Shown here: positions 1 through 6,808 of the stretch, in pieces
Position numbering within the stretch: the first letter of the stretch is position 1
How the letters are laid out: every line of letters begins with the position of its first letter
Assembly: GCA_014896635.1 (NCBI GenBank)
Contig: JADBKA010000134.1
Span: forward strand, 1 to 12,286
Direction of reading: 5' to 3'
Source: Ktedonobacteraceae bacterium
Lineage (GTDB): Bacteria > Chloroflexota > Ktedonobacteria > Ktedonobacterales > Ktedonobacteraceae
DNA: 12,286 bases
Made by a program: the position numbers and the translations under genes
Notes under the pieces: model-generated
The model's input: the letters and a program-made list of their open reading frames with translations, nothing else
What the model was told of the DNA's origin: nothing
Database searches by the model: none

Positions 1-63
1 AAACTCCCCCGGTGCCTGAGAACAGTATGTCTTTACTAGCAGAAAGGAAAGTTCACAGGAAAA

Positions 64-1005
64 ATGGGAGTAAAAAAGCACAATAATGCTGAGAATAGCA
101 ATGCCATGAGCCTGTTCAGCGCACGCCGCGCGGCGCCTTCAGTCCTATTGACGCTGCTGAGCATGTTCCTGGTTATGCTTCTCGCGGCGTGTGCCACCTC
201 GCAGGGAGATGGTAGTGGTAGTAATGTAAGTAATGTGCCTTCTCTGGGGTCAACCGCGACTACACCACAGTTCGCCGCCACAAATCTCAAGCACTATCCC
301 GCCGGTACAGCGGATCTATCCTGGAATTCAGGAGATCAGAAGCTGGTAGTGAAAATCACACTGAGTGGTCTTGCTCCAAATAGTTCGCACGCTGCCCATA
401 TTCATGCCGGCACCTGTGCAGCGGATGGCCGCGTGGTTTATCCGCTCAATCCTGTTGTTGCCGATGCAAAGGGTAATGCGACAGTTGAAACAACGCTTGA
501 ACATGTGCAGAACGGCATTCCAGCGCAGGGCTGGTACGTCAATGTCCACAACGGGCTGGCCGCGACCCCGCTTGAGCACCGGGCGATTTCTTGCGGGAAC
601 ATCTCCAATCCCGATGCCTCGAACAGCGCGGCGCAATCTGTGCATGTCGTCATGGGTGGCACAACGGCACCCAACGAGTCTGCCAGCGGCAAAGTTGAGT
701 TGATAACCGTCAATGAGAAGCCTGCCGTGAAGATTACGCTGACCGGCTTGCAGCCTGATAGCACGCATGTGGCGCATATCCACAGTGGGAGCTGCCAGGC
801 CCAGGGAGCAGTTCTGGTGATGCTCAACCCGGTAGTTGCTGACGCGCATGGCACCGGCACCTCTATTACAGAAGTCGATCATCTACCATCCGTCTCAAAC
901 GGCCTGTATGTGAATGTCCATCTTGGAGCTACAGTGGCCGAGTTGAGCAACTCGATTTTTTTCAATCCGATTGCCTGCGGAAACATCTCGGCGAATCAGA
1001 CATAG
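64..1005 (+). CDS. Lipoprotein with two tandem Cu/Zn-SOD-like (CHRD-like) domains
   Basis: Secreted lipoprotein of unknown function. A hydrophobic signal segment (about residues 25-42) ends in a lipobox, LLAAC, with the lipidated cysteine at C43; a low-complexity Ser/Gly/Asn stretch follows (46-64). Two homologous domains cover about 73-181 and 193-309. Each has a His-rich HxxHIHxGxC motif (H109/H112/H114/C118; H235/H238/H240/C244), an NPVVAD strand, a YVNVH motif (H162, H286) and a closing CGNIS (C177, C305). The spacing suggests disulfides C118-C177 and C244-C305, as in Cu/Zn superoxide dismutase. The full SOD metal-ligand set and catalytic arginine are not obvious, so I would not call it an active SOD; a CHRD-type domain is the alternative. 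The first ATG has AGGA four bases upstream; ATG at 106 (M15) would give a more ordinary signal peptide and is equally possible. Confidence 0.8.
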   Translation: MGVKKHNNAENSNAMSLFSARRAAPSVLLTLLSMFLVMLLAACATSQGDGSGSNVSNVPSLGSTATTPQFAATNLKHYPAGTADLSWNSGDQKLVVKITLSGLAPNSSHAAHIHAGTCAADGRVVYPLNPVVADAKGNATVETTLEHVQNGIPAQGWYVNVHNGLAATPLEHRAISCGNISNPDASNSAAQSVHVVMGGTTAPNESASGKVELITVNEKPAVKITLTGLQPDSTHVAHIHSGSCQAQGAVLVMLNPVVADAHGTGTSITEVDHLPSVSNGLYVNVHLGATVAELSNSIFFNPIACGNISANQT

Positions 1006-1041
1006 GATTGATGGCACCTTTTTGAATTTTTCGTGAGTAAG

Positions 1042-1095
1042 CTGGAAAAATCAGCAGCAGGTGAATCTTCTTCGGCCTGTTGCTGATCTTTCCAG
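1042..1095. terminator. Long hairpin between the lipoprotein and Nudix genes
   Basis: The sequence 1050-1062 pairs with 1075-1087 over 13 bp (with two G-U wobbles) around a 12-nt loop. The stem continues, after one A/C mismatch, as CTGGAAA (1042-1048) with TTTCCAG (1089-1095). It starts 36 bp after the lipoprotein stop codon. No clear T-run follows, so it may be a terminator, a processed 3' end or an mRNA-stabilising stem. It overlaps the ATG at 1080, which argues against that start for the Nudix gene. Confidence 0.55.
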
Positions 1096-1118
1096 TAATA
1101 CTTGCTTTAGAGGCGGAG

Positions 1119-1691
1119 ATGTGGTACAAAAGAGCAATGAGTAAAATGGCTTTCCTGTTCTATTATCTGGCGAAGACCGCTGTCAGTTTTTGCTTCAACC
1201 TCCTCAATCTGCTGCTTGGCGGACATCTGCCGCCTCTGGGCTGTGTAAGCATGATCGTTGAAGAAGAGCAACGCTACCTTGTGATCAGACGCGCAAGCGG
1301 TGAGTACGCCTTTGCCGGTGGTTTTATTCGGTGGCGAGAGTCTCCTGAAGAGGCGGTAAGACGCGAAGGGCGCGAAGAAACAGGACTGGAACTTCAGGTT
1401 GGCGACGTCGTCGCATACCAGGTGGTTCCCAGTCGCTCGCTTACACGCATGAGCACCTTCTGCCTGGTTTATGAGGCCAGAGCTGTTGGTGGGAGTTTGC
1501 GCGGCAGCGGCGAGGGTCAACCTTCCTGGCTGGCTGAACATGAAGTACGAGATCGCCTGGCGCCGATGTACCAGCGTATGTTCGACGCTTATCAGGCTTA
1601 TCATAGCCGGCATGCCTCTGCTACTCCTGTAAATGCTTCAGACATCATAAATGATGGAACCGAACAGACCTCTTCTACGCTGCTCCCTTAA
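1119..1691 (+). CDS. Nudix hydrolase
   Basis: Probable hydrolase of a nucleoside diphosphate linked to another group; the substrate cannot be read from the sequence. A complete Nudix box lies at about residues 68-90 (numbered from the ATG at 1119): G68, five residues, E74, seven residues, then R82 E83 G84 x E86 E87 x G89 L90. These glutamates bind the metal. The first 30 or so residues are hydrophobic (MAFLFYYLAK, FCFNLLNLLL) and could form an amphipathic or membrane-associated helix before the fold begins near LPPLGCVSMIVEE. I chose ATG 1119 because GAGG lies 5 bases upstream and the longer reading from 1080 starts inside a strong hairpin; ATG 1137 is also possible. The C-terminal 30 residues look unstructured. 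Confidence 0.85.
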   Translation: MWYKRAMSKMAFLFYYLAKTAVSFCFNLLNLLLGGHLPPLGCVSMIVEEEQRYLVIRRASGEYAFAGGFIRWRESPEEAVRREGREETGLELQVGDVVAYQVVPSRSLTRMSTFCLVYEARAVGGSLRGSGEGQPSWLAEHEVRDRLAPMYQRMFDAYQAYHSRHASATPVNASDIINDGTEQTSSTLLP

Positions 1692-1798
1692 CCAACCGGG
1701 AAAGAGGAAAAGAATGAGAATGATTCGCTATTTGATGTATGATAGACATAGCTATCCCCCAGTTCTCTCACCATAAGTATAGTTGGAGTATATATGCG

Positions 1799-2872
1799 AT
1801 GCGCTATCAACAAACGAAGATAGTGAGGATTGATGCCGGCCATCCCGATCCGGCCATCATCGAGCAGGCAGCGGCGCTGCTACGCGCAGGTGAGCTTGTT
1901 GTGTTTCCTACCGAGACCGTCTACGGACTGGGAGCCGATGCGCTCCAGCCGTCTGCTGTTGAGCGTATTTTCGCGGCAAAAGAGCGGCCCTATAGTGATC
2001 CTTTGATCGCTCACATTGCAGATGAAGATACACTGGAGTTGCTGGCGGCGGAAATTTCTCCTCAAGCGCGCAGGCTCGCGCGAGTCTTCTGGCCGGGTCC
2101 ACTGACCTTGATTCTGCCGGCCAACCCCCGTGTTTCCCGCCTGGTCACAGCGGGCCTGCCAACAGTCGCGGTGCGGATGCCGCGTCATACCGTCGCCCTG
2201 GCACTGATTCGCGCTGCCGGCACACCGGTTGCCGCACCGAGCGCCAACCGCTTCATGCACGTCAGTCCGACGACCGCGCAGCACGTCTATGCCGACCTCA
2301 ACGGGCGAGTGCCACTCATCCTGGATAGCGGGCCATGTGAAGTTGGTGTCGAATCCACCATCCTCGATCTCTGCGCTGCCGTGCCAACCATCCTGCGGCC
2401 CGGTGGCATTAGCCTGGAAGCACTGCGCAGCGTCCTGCCAGAAGTCCAGCCACCAGTCCGGCGGAGGGCTGCGGCTGAAGGCGGGCAGAGCGAAGGAGAG
2501 GTACAGAAGTCGCCCGGCCAGATGCTCACTCACTATGCCCCGGCGATCCCGTCCTATCTTTTTGAAGGACCACCCGAAAAGATGCGCCAGGCCATGCTGG
2601 CGGAAGTACGACGCCGGCAGGCAGGCGGCGAGCAGGTAGGAGTGCTCGTGGCAGACGAGGATGTGGCGACTTTTCGTGAAAGTGGCGCGCACATCTACGC
2701 ACTGGGCAGCACGCCGGAGCAGATAGCAACCCGCCTCTTTGCTGGCCTGCGGGTACTCGAAGATTCAGGCGTACAGGTCATCCTCTGCCGCAGCTTTGAT
2801 GAGAAAGGTCTTGGCCTCGCTATTCGTGATCGCTTGCTCAAAGCGACAGGCGGGAGAACAGTATCAACGTAA
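1799..2872 (+). CDS. sua5: Threonylcarbamoyl-AMP synthase, long Sua5 form
   Basis: Makes threonylcarbamoyl-AMP from threonine, bicarbonate and ATP, the first step in forming t6A at position 37 of ANN-decoding tRNAs. Numbered from ATG 1799 (357 aa, usual for Sua5): the YrdC-like domain covers about 10-210, with FPTETVYGLG, the K61-E-R63-P nucleotide and substrate motif, S148-A-N150, and VGVESTILDL. A linker (about 215-237) leads to SPGQMLTHYAP (238-248), the conserved entry to the C-terminal Sua5 domain that distinguishes Sua5 from the shorter TsaC. ATG 1739 would add 20 non-conserved residues; ATG 1799 has GGAG about 10 bases upstream and starts just before the conserved fold. The stop codon is 15 bp before the Hen1-derived gene, so the two are probably cotranscribed. 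Confidence 0.93.
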   Translation: MRYQQTKIVRIDAGHPDPAIIEQAAALLRAGELVVFPTETVYGLGADALQPSAVERIFAAKERPYSDPLIAHIADEDTLELLAAEISPQARRLARVFWPGPLTLILPANPRVSRLVTAGLPTVAVRMPRHTVALALIRAAGTPVAAPSANRFMHVSPTTAQHVYADLNGRVPLILDSGPCEVGVESTILDLCAAVPTILRPGGISLEALRSVLPEVQPPVRRRAAAEGGQSEGEVQKSPGQMLTHYAPAIPSYLFEGPPEKMRQAMLAEVRRRQAGGEQVGVLVADEDVATFRESGAHIYALGSTPEQIATRLFAGLRVLEDSGVQVILCRSFDEKGLGLAIRDRLLKATGGRTVST

Positions 2873-2887
2873 CAAGAAGGAAGAGCT

Positions 2888-3760
2888 ATGCTACTGACCA
2901 TCAGTACCACATACCAGCCGGCAACCGACCTGGGCTACCTGCTGCATAAACATCCGGCGCAGGTTCAGACCTTTCCGCTCACTTTCGGGGAGGCACATGT
3001 CTTCTATCCAGAAGCAACGGAGCAACGCTGTACTGTCACTCTCCTGCTCGCAATTGATCCGGTGCGTCTCGCGCGCGGACGCAATAAAGCTGTCACGCAG
3101 GAGCAGTACGTGAACGACCGGCCCTACGTGGCTTCGTCCTTTCTGAGCGTGGCAATCTCGCAGGTGTTCGGCACAGCCCTGAACGGGCGCTGTAGCACGC
3201 GCCCGCAACTCGTTACGAGCGCCCTGCCGTTGCAGGCTCGCCTGGCAGTGCTGCCCTGCTCCGGCAGGGAAGGCTGGCTCAAATGCTTATTTGAGCCGTT
3301 AGGCTACACCGTCACCGCAATGCCGCATATGCTCGATGAGCAGTTTCCCACATGGGGGAGGAGTCGCTACTTTAGCGTTACGCTTGAGGCAACCTGCCGC
3401 CTGAGTGAATTATTGACCCATCTCTATGTACTGATCCCCGTGCTCGATAACGAGAAGCATTACTGGATCGGTGATGATGAGGTTGAGAAACTGCTCAAAC
3501 GCGGTCAGGGCTGGCTGGAGACGCATCCAGAGCGTGAGCAGATCACAAGACACTACCTGAAACACCGAACGCCGAGTACAATGTCAGATTCACCGCACTG
3601 GCCGGTGGCCAGTTTCGCCACAGCGATCACCGCTTCGAGTGGTCAAGGTCTACCTTTGAAACCTGGGCCAGCAGAGTCTCCGAACACTACGGTTATACGG
3701 TACGCCTGCTCCCCATCGGGCCAGAAGATCCCGAAGTCGGCGCCCCATCACAGATGGTAG
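2888..3760 (+). CDS. hen1: Hen1 N-terminal (ligase-activating) half, truncated by deletion and frameshift
   Basis: Bacterial Hen1 methylates the 2'-OH of a broken RNA's 3' end during Pnkp repair; its N-terminal half is known to activate the Pnkp ligase. Residues 1-227 match a Hen1 N-terminal half throughout: LGYLLHKHP, AHVFYPEA, VNDRPYVASSFLSVAI, LFEPLGY, YFSVTLE, LLTHLYVLIPVLDNEKHYWIG and HPEREQITRHYLKH. Full-length Hen1 is roughly 460-500 aa and should continue into a methyltransferase domain with a SAM-binding DLGCG-type loop and a metal-binding ExxEH motif. Neither is present in any frame. After about R227 (3568) this frame reads 63 residues unlike Hen1 and stops at 3758-3760, while the true Hen1 C-terminus continues in the -1 frame. 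A strong AAGGAAG site sits just upstream of ATG 2888. The product may still serve as a ligase activator but cannot methylate. Confidence 0.88.
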   Translation: MLLTISTTYQPATDLGYLLHKHPAQVQTFPLTFGEAHVFYPEATEQRCTVTLLLAIDPVRLARGRNKAVTQEQYVNDRPYVASSFLSVAISQVFGTALNGRCSTRPQLVTSALPLQARLAVLPCSGREGWLKCLFEPLGYTVTAMPHMLDEQFPTWGRSRYFSVTLEATCRLSELLTHLYVLIPVLDNEKHYWIGDDEVEKLLKRGQGWLETHPEREQITRHYLKHRTPSTMSDSPHWPVASFATAITASSGQGLPLKPGPAESPNTTVIRYACSPSGQKIPKSAPHHRW

Positions 3761-3777
3761 TCTTTACACTGAAATAA
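3565..3777 (+). pseudogene. hen1: Out-of-frame C-terminal remnant of the Hen1 methyltransferase domain
   Basis: Read from 3565 the frame gives 70 residues beginning PNAEYNVRF, continuing GGQFRHSDHRFEWSRSTF and YGYTVRLLPIGPEDPEVGAP, ending SQMVVFTLK and TAA (3775-3777). This is the typical end of a Hen1 methyltransferase domain: the strand that normally reads TTPNxEYN, the RHxDHRFEW segment carrying one metal-ligand histidine, and the closing QMxVF strand. It abuts the N-terminal half at about 3563-3570, in the -1 frame, with roughly 165-200 residues of the usual domain missing. No stop or second frameshift has accumulated in it, which fits either a recent event or an assembly error. No start codon or ribosome binding site suggests independent translation. 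Confidence 0.85.
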
Positions 3778-3789
3778 AGAAAAATTACT

Positions 3790-6360
3790 ATGAAAATCAC
3801 TATTCCAGAATTTGCTCTCGTCGTCCTGATAGGAGCATCCGGCTCCGGCAAATCGACGTTCGCGCACAAACACTTTAAACCAACAGAGACCATCTCGTCT
3901 GACTTCTGTCGCGGCCTGGTCTCCGACGATGAGAACGACCAATCAGCGACGAGAGACGCCTTCCAGGTGCTTCATTTCATCGCCGCCAGGCGTCTTGAGC
4001 GAGGCAAGTTGACGGTCATCGACGCCACAAATGTACAGCCAGAGGCGCGCAGAGAGCTGATCAGCCTGGCGCGACAGTACCATTGCCAGACCGTGGCGAT
4101 TGTGTTCAAGTTGCCAGAAAAGCTCTGCCACGAGCGCAATCGCCAGCGGCCTGATCGCAACTTTGGTTCACATGTAGTACGCAACCAGACTGTCCAACTA
4201 CGCAGCTCTCTGCACAACCTGAAAAAAGAAGGCTTCCATACCATCGCGCTCCTGGAATCCCCTGAGCAGGTAGAATCCGTCGAGATCGAACGCCAGCGCC
4301 TCAAGTGCGATCTCCGGCGCGAACACGGTCCGTTTGATATCATCGGCGACGTTCACGGCTGCTTCGACGAACTTTGCGAATTGTTGCAGTTGCTTGATTA
4401 CCAGGTCACCGGCACCCATGAACATGGCTCCACAGGCTATCAGGTCAGCCACCCGCAGGGACGCCGGGTCATCTTTCTCGGCGACCTGGTAGACAGAGGG
4501 CCGAACTCGCCAGAAGTGCTGCGCCTCGTCATGGATATGACTGCTTCCGGTATGGCTCTGTGCATTCCCGGCAACCATGATATGAAATTACTGCGCAAAC
4601 TCAATGGTCGCAACATTACCATGACACACGGCATCGTCGAAACATTACAGCAATTGCAAAAGGAGCCGCTGGAGTTTATCGAACGTGTCAAAACTTTTTT
4701 AGACGGCCTGATCAGCCATTATGTGCTGGATGAGGGTAGGCTGGTTGTGGCACATGCCGGATTGAAAGAGCACATGCAGGGAAGAGTATCACGAGCAGTG
4801 CGCGATTTCACGCTCTATGGGGAGACGACCGGTGAAAGCGATGAGTTCGGCCTGCCCATCCGCCATAACTGGGCAGCCGACTATTGTGGCAGCGCAATGG
4901 TTGTTTACGGGCATACACCGGTCCCCAGAACTGAATGGCTGAACAAGACGATCAACATTGATACCGGCTGCGTCTTCGGCGGCAAACTGACGGCACTGCG
5001 CTATCCTGAGCGGGAACTGGTTGAGGTGCCTGCCACAATGGTCTACTGCGAACCGGCCAGACCATTACACATAGAGCAGAGCCAGACCTCCGCGCTAACT
5101 GCACAGCAACAGCACGATGATGTGCTGGATATCGAGGATGTAACGGGTAAACGTATCATCACCACGCGCTTGCAGCATCAAATTATTATTCGAGAAGAGA
5201 ATGCTGCCGCCGCGCTGGAAGTCATGAGTCGGTTCGCCGCCAACCCCAGATGGCTGATCTACCTACCACCAACGATGTCACCGAGCGAGACGAGCAGCCT
5301 GCCGGGGCTACTTGAGCATCCTGCGGAAGCGTTTGCTTACTATCGTAAAGCGGGCATCCAGCGTGTGATCTGCGAAGAGAAACACATGGGGTCACGTGCC
5401 GTGATCATCGTCTGCCGCGATGAGGAGGCAGTGCGCAAAAGATTCGGCGTTACCGGCGAGAGAAGTGGAATATGCTACACGCGCGCAGGACGTCATTTCT
5501 TTGAAGATCAGGCGCTAGAAACGGCTCTACTGGCTCGTGTGCGCGCCGCTCTCGACGTTTATGACTTCTGGGCGAAATTTCAGACAGACTGGGTCTGCCT
5601 CGATTGCGAGTTGATGCCCTGGTCGCTTAAAGCCCAATCGCTCTTACTCCAGCAATATGCCGCCGTTGGCACTGCCGCTCGCGCCGCTCTAACGGATGCG
5701 GTCTCACTGTTAGAGCAAGGAAAAGAGCGAGAGCTGCCTGTCGATGCCCTGCTCAACACCTATCGCCAGCGGCAAAGCCTGGCAGAGCGATACGTGGAAG
5801 CTTACCGCCGCTATTGCTGGCCCGTGTCATCAGTAACAGATCTCAGGCTAGCTCCATTTCACCTGCTGGCAACAGAGGGACAGACATACTTCGAGCGGGA
5901 CCACCTCTGGCATATGCACACGCTTGCTGGCATCTGCCAGGCAGGCAGGCCGCTACTGCTTGCCACGCCTTATCTCGTCATTGATGTCAACGATAGTGCC
6001 AGCATTGAAGAAGGCATACGCTGGTGGGAGCAACTAACAGAGCATGGCGGAGAAGGCATGGTTGTTAAGCCTCTAGATGTTCTCGCTCAGGGAAAACGTG
6101 GTGCTGTGCAACCAGCCTTGAAGTGTCGTGGACCCGAATACCTGCGCATCATCTACGGCCCAGATTACACCATGCCCGAACATTTGCAAAATCTGCGTGC
6201 TCGCGGCCTGAGCATGAAACGCTCACTGGCGCTGCGCGAATTCACCCTGGGGAGAGAGGCGCTCGAACGATTCGTGAGCGGTGAGCCACTGCGCCGCGTG
6301 CATGAATGTGTCTTCGGTGTGCTGGCGCTGGAAAGCGAACCGGTCGATCCGCGCCTCTAG
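3790..6360 (+). CDS. pnkp: Polynucleotide kinase-phosphatase-ligase Pnkp (RNA repair)
   Basis: Heals and seals broken RNA such as toxin-cut tRNA: it phosphorylates the 5'-OH, removes the 2',3'-cyclic or 3'-phosphate, and adenylates for ligation. Three domains are visible in 856 aa, close to the 870 aa of Clostridium thermocellum Pnkp. Kinase (1-170): P-loop GASGSGKST with K21 and S22, D38 in SSDF, and the arginine-rich lid ERNRQRPDRN (R116, R118, R120). Metallophosphatase (about 180-405): GDVHGC (D187, H189), GDLVDRG (D232, R236), GNHD (N262, H263), VAHAGL (H322), YGHTP (H375) and D391. Ligase (about 430-856): motif I EKHMGSR with lysine K531, EGMVVKP (E755, K760) and motif V LKCRG (K778). 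All catalytic motifs are intact. In related systems the ligase seals only when partnered with Hen1, whose gene lies immediately upstream. No clear ribosome binding site precedes ATG 3790, suggesting translational coupling to the upstream frame. Confidence 0.96.
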   Translation: MKITIPEFALVVLIGASGSGKSTFAHKHFKPTETISSDFCRGLVSDDENDQSATRDAFQVLHFIAARRLERGKLTVIDATNVQPEARRELISLARQYHCQTVAIVFKLPEKLCHERNRQRPDRNFGSHVVRNQTVQLRSSLHNLKKEGFHTIALLESPEQVESVEIERQRLKCDLRREHGPFDIIGDVHGCFDELCELLQLLDYQVTGTHEHGSTGYQVSHPQGRRVIFLGDLVDRGPNSPEVLRLVMDMTASGMALCIPGNHDMKLLRKLNGRNITMTHGIVETLQQLQKEPLEFIERVKTFLDGLISHYVLDEGRLVVAHAGLKEHMQGRVSRAVRDFTLYGETTGESDEFGLPIRHNWAADYCGSAMVVYGHTPVPRTEWLNKTINIDTGCVFGGKLTALRYPERELVEVPATMVYCEPARPLHIEQSQTSALTAQQQHDDVLDIEDVTGKRIITTRLQHQIIIREENAAAALEVMSRFAANPRWLIYLPPTMSPSETSSLPGLLEHPAEAFAYYRKAGIQRVICEEKHMGSRAVIIVCRDEEAVRKRFGVTGERSGICYTRAGRHFFEDQALETALLARVRAALDVYDFWAKFQTDWVCLDCELMPWSLKAQSLLLQQYAAVGTAARAALTDAVSLLEQGKERELPVDALLNTYRQRQSLAERYVEAYRRYCWPVSSVTDLRLAPFHLLATEGQTYFERDHLWHMHTLAGICQAGRPLLLATPYLVIDVNDSASIEEGIRWWEQLTEHGGEGMVVKPLDVLAQGKRGAVQPALKCRGPEYLRIIYGPDYTMPEHLQNLRARGLSMKRSLALREFTLGREALERFVSGEPLRRVHECVFGVLALESEPVDPRL

Positions 6361-6369
6361 AGCGTAGTC

Positions 6370-6447
6370 CACAAGCATTGAGCTACCTGCGCGATTCTGC
6401 TCTTGCCAGTCCTGAATCACAGTACAAGAGCAGGATCAATCCTTGTG
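6370..6447. terminator. Nested inverted repeat downstream of pnkp
   Basis: Starting 10 bp after the pnkp stop codon, 6393-6405 pairs with 6425-6437 over 13 bp (one wobble) around a 19-nt loop. An outer arm, 6370-6380, pairs with 6437-6447 over 11 bp with one mismatch; a 12-nt bulge lies on the left side and the two stems share base 6437. This probably folds in the 3' end of the operon transcript and may stop transcription or protect the end. No T-run follows, so a classical intrinsic terminator is not certain. Confidence 0.45.
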
Positions 6448-6460
6448 AACACCACTGTAG

Positions 6461-6585
6461 CGGTAGTTTGTGGACTCGGGATTTTGTCTCATTTTTAAAT
6501 CCATCCAACGATGCTAACTCAAGCTCAAATTGCTCAGGAGAGCTGCTCTGAACCAGGCATGATTTCCCGAGTCCACAAAGTACCG
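6461..6585. repeat. MITE-like element with 21-bp imperfect terminal inverted repeats
   Basis: The left arm 6461-6481 reads CGGTA-g-TTTGTGGACTCGGGA. The right arm 6565-6585 is its reverse complement except for the one base shown in lower case. The arms enclose 83 bp with no credible coding frame. The tetranucleotide GTAG lies directly outside both arms (6457-6460 and 6586-6589), which could be a target-site duplication. A shorter copy of the arm core, AGTCCACAA, lies at 6366-6374. The size and design suggest a non-autonomous mobile element or remnant; a large regulatory hairpin is the alternative. No transposase is in the window. Confidence 0.5.
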
Positions 6586-6674
6586 GTAGTGCAGAATCGA
6601 GAAAGCTGTTTGGGATACCTACCTGTTTCCCATTCTCGAAAAGATCGCGTGATTATGCACCGGGAAAGGTTCAA

Positions 6675-6698
6675 GAGGGCGCAAGCCGCTGCGCCCTC
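6675..6698. repeat. Perfect 9-bp GC-rich hairpin
   Basis: GAGGGCGCA (6675-6683) pairs perfectly with TGCGCCCTC (6690-6698) around a 6-nt loop. No T-run follows on the plus strand. It may be a transcription-blocking stem on either strand between the MITE-like element and the ACT-gene promoter; its role cannot be decided from sequence. Confidence 0.45.
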
Positions 6699-6747
6699 GG
6701 CGTTGCGTTGCCGACAGGGACAATTAACAGGCAAACAGGCCATGCTA

Positions 6748-6776
6748 TTGCCATAAACCCTCTGTTCTGTTATATG
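6748..6776 (+). promoter_or_regulatory. Candidate sigma-70-type promoter for the ACT-domain gene
   Basis: TTGCCA (6748-6753) and TATATG (6771-6776) are separated by 17 bp, a good spacing with four or five of six consensus bases per box. The predicted start, near 6783, falls at the edge of the palindrome at 6784-6808, as expected for a repressor-controlled promoter. The leader to ATG 6876 would be about 90 nt. Confidence 0.4.
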
Positions 6777-6783
6777 CTATAGT

Positions 6784-6808
6784 TGATCGTGTCAAGATGA
6801 CACGATCA
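6784..6808. promoter_or_regulatory. Perfect palindrome, probable operator
   Basis: The half-site TGATCGTGTCA (6784-6794) is followed by the 3-bp centre AGA and its exact reverse complement TGACACGATCA (6798-6808). A perfect 11-bp dyad with an odd centre, placed at the expected transcription start of the ACT-domain gene, fits the binding site of a dimeric repressor. As RNA it would also form a tight hairpin, so a leader stem is the alternative. No regulator gene adjoins it, so the regulator cannot be named. Confidence 0.5.

Noticed and set aside
64..1005. Calling the lipoprotein an active Cu/Zn superoxide dismutase
   Set aside because: The His and Cys patterns resemble SOD, but the complete copper and zinc ligand set and active-site arginine are not recognisable in either copy.
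1880..2692. Long minus-strand open frame (270 codons)
   Set aside because: It lies entirely opposite the Sua5 gene, has a Trp/Cys/Arg-rich composition without recognisable motifs, and is a shadow of a strongly conserved gene.
3550..3777. Programmed -1 frameshift joining the two parts of Hen1
   Set aside because: No slippery heptamer or following stem is evident, and a frameshifted product would still lack the SAM-binding and ExxEH core, so it would not restore a working methyltransferase.
6511..6756. 81-codon open frame in the intergenic region
   Set aside because: It runs through the right arm of the MITE-like element and the GC-rich hairpin, lacks a ribosome binding site, and its translation looks random.
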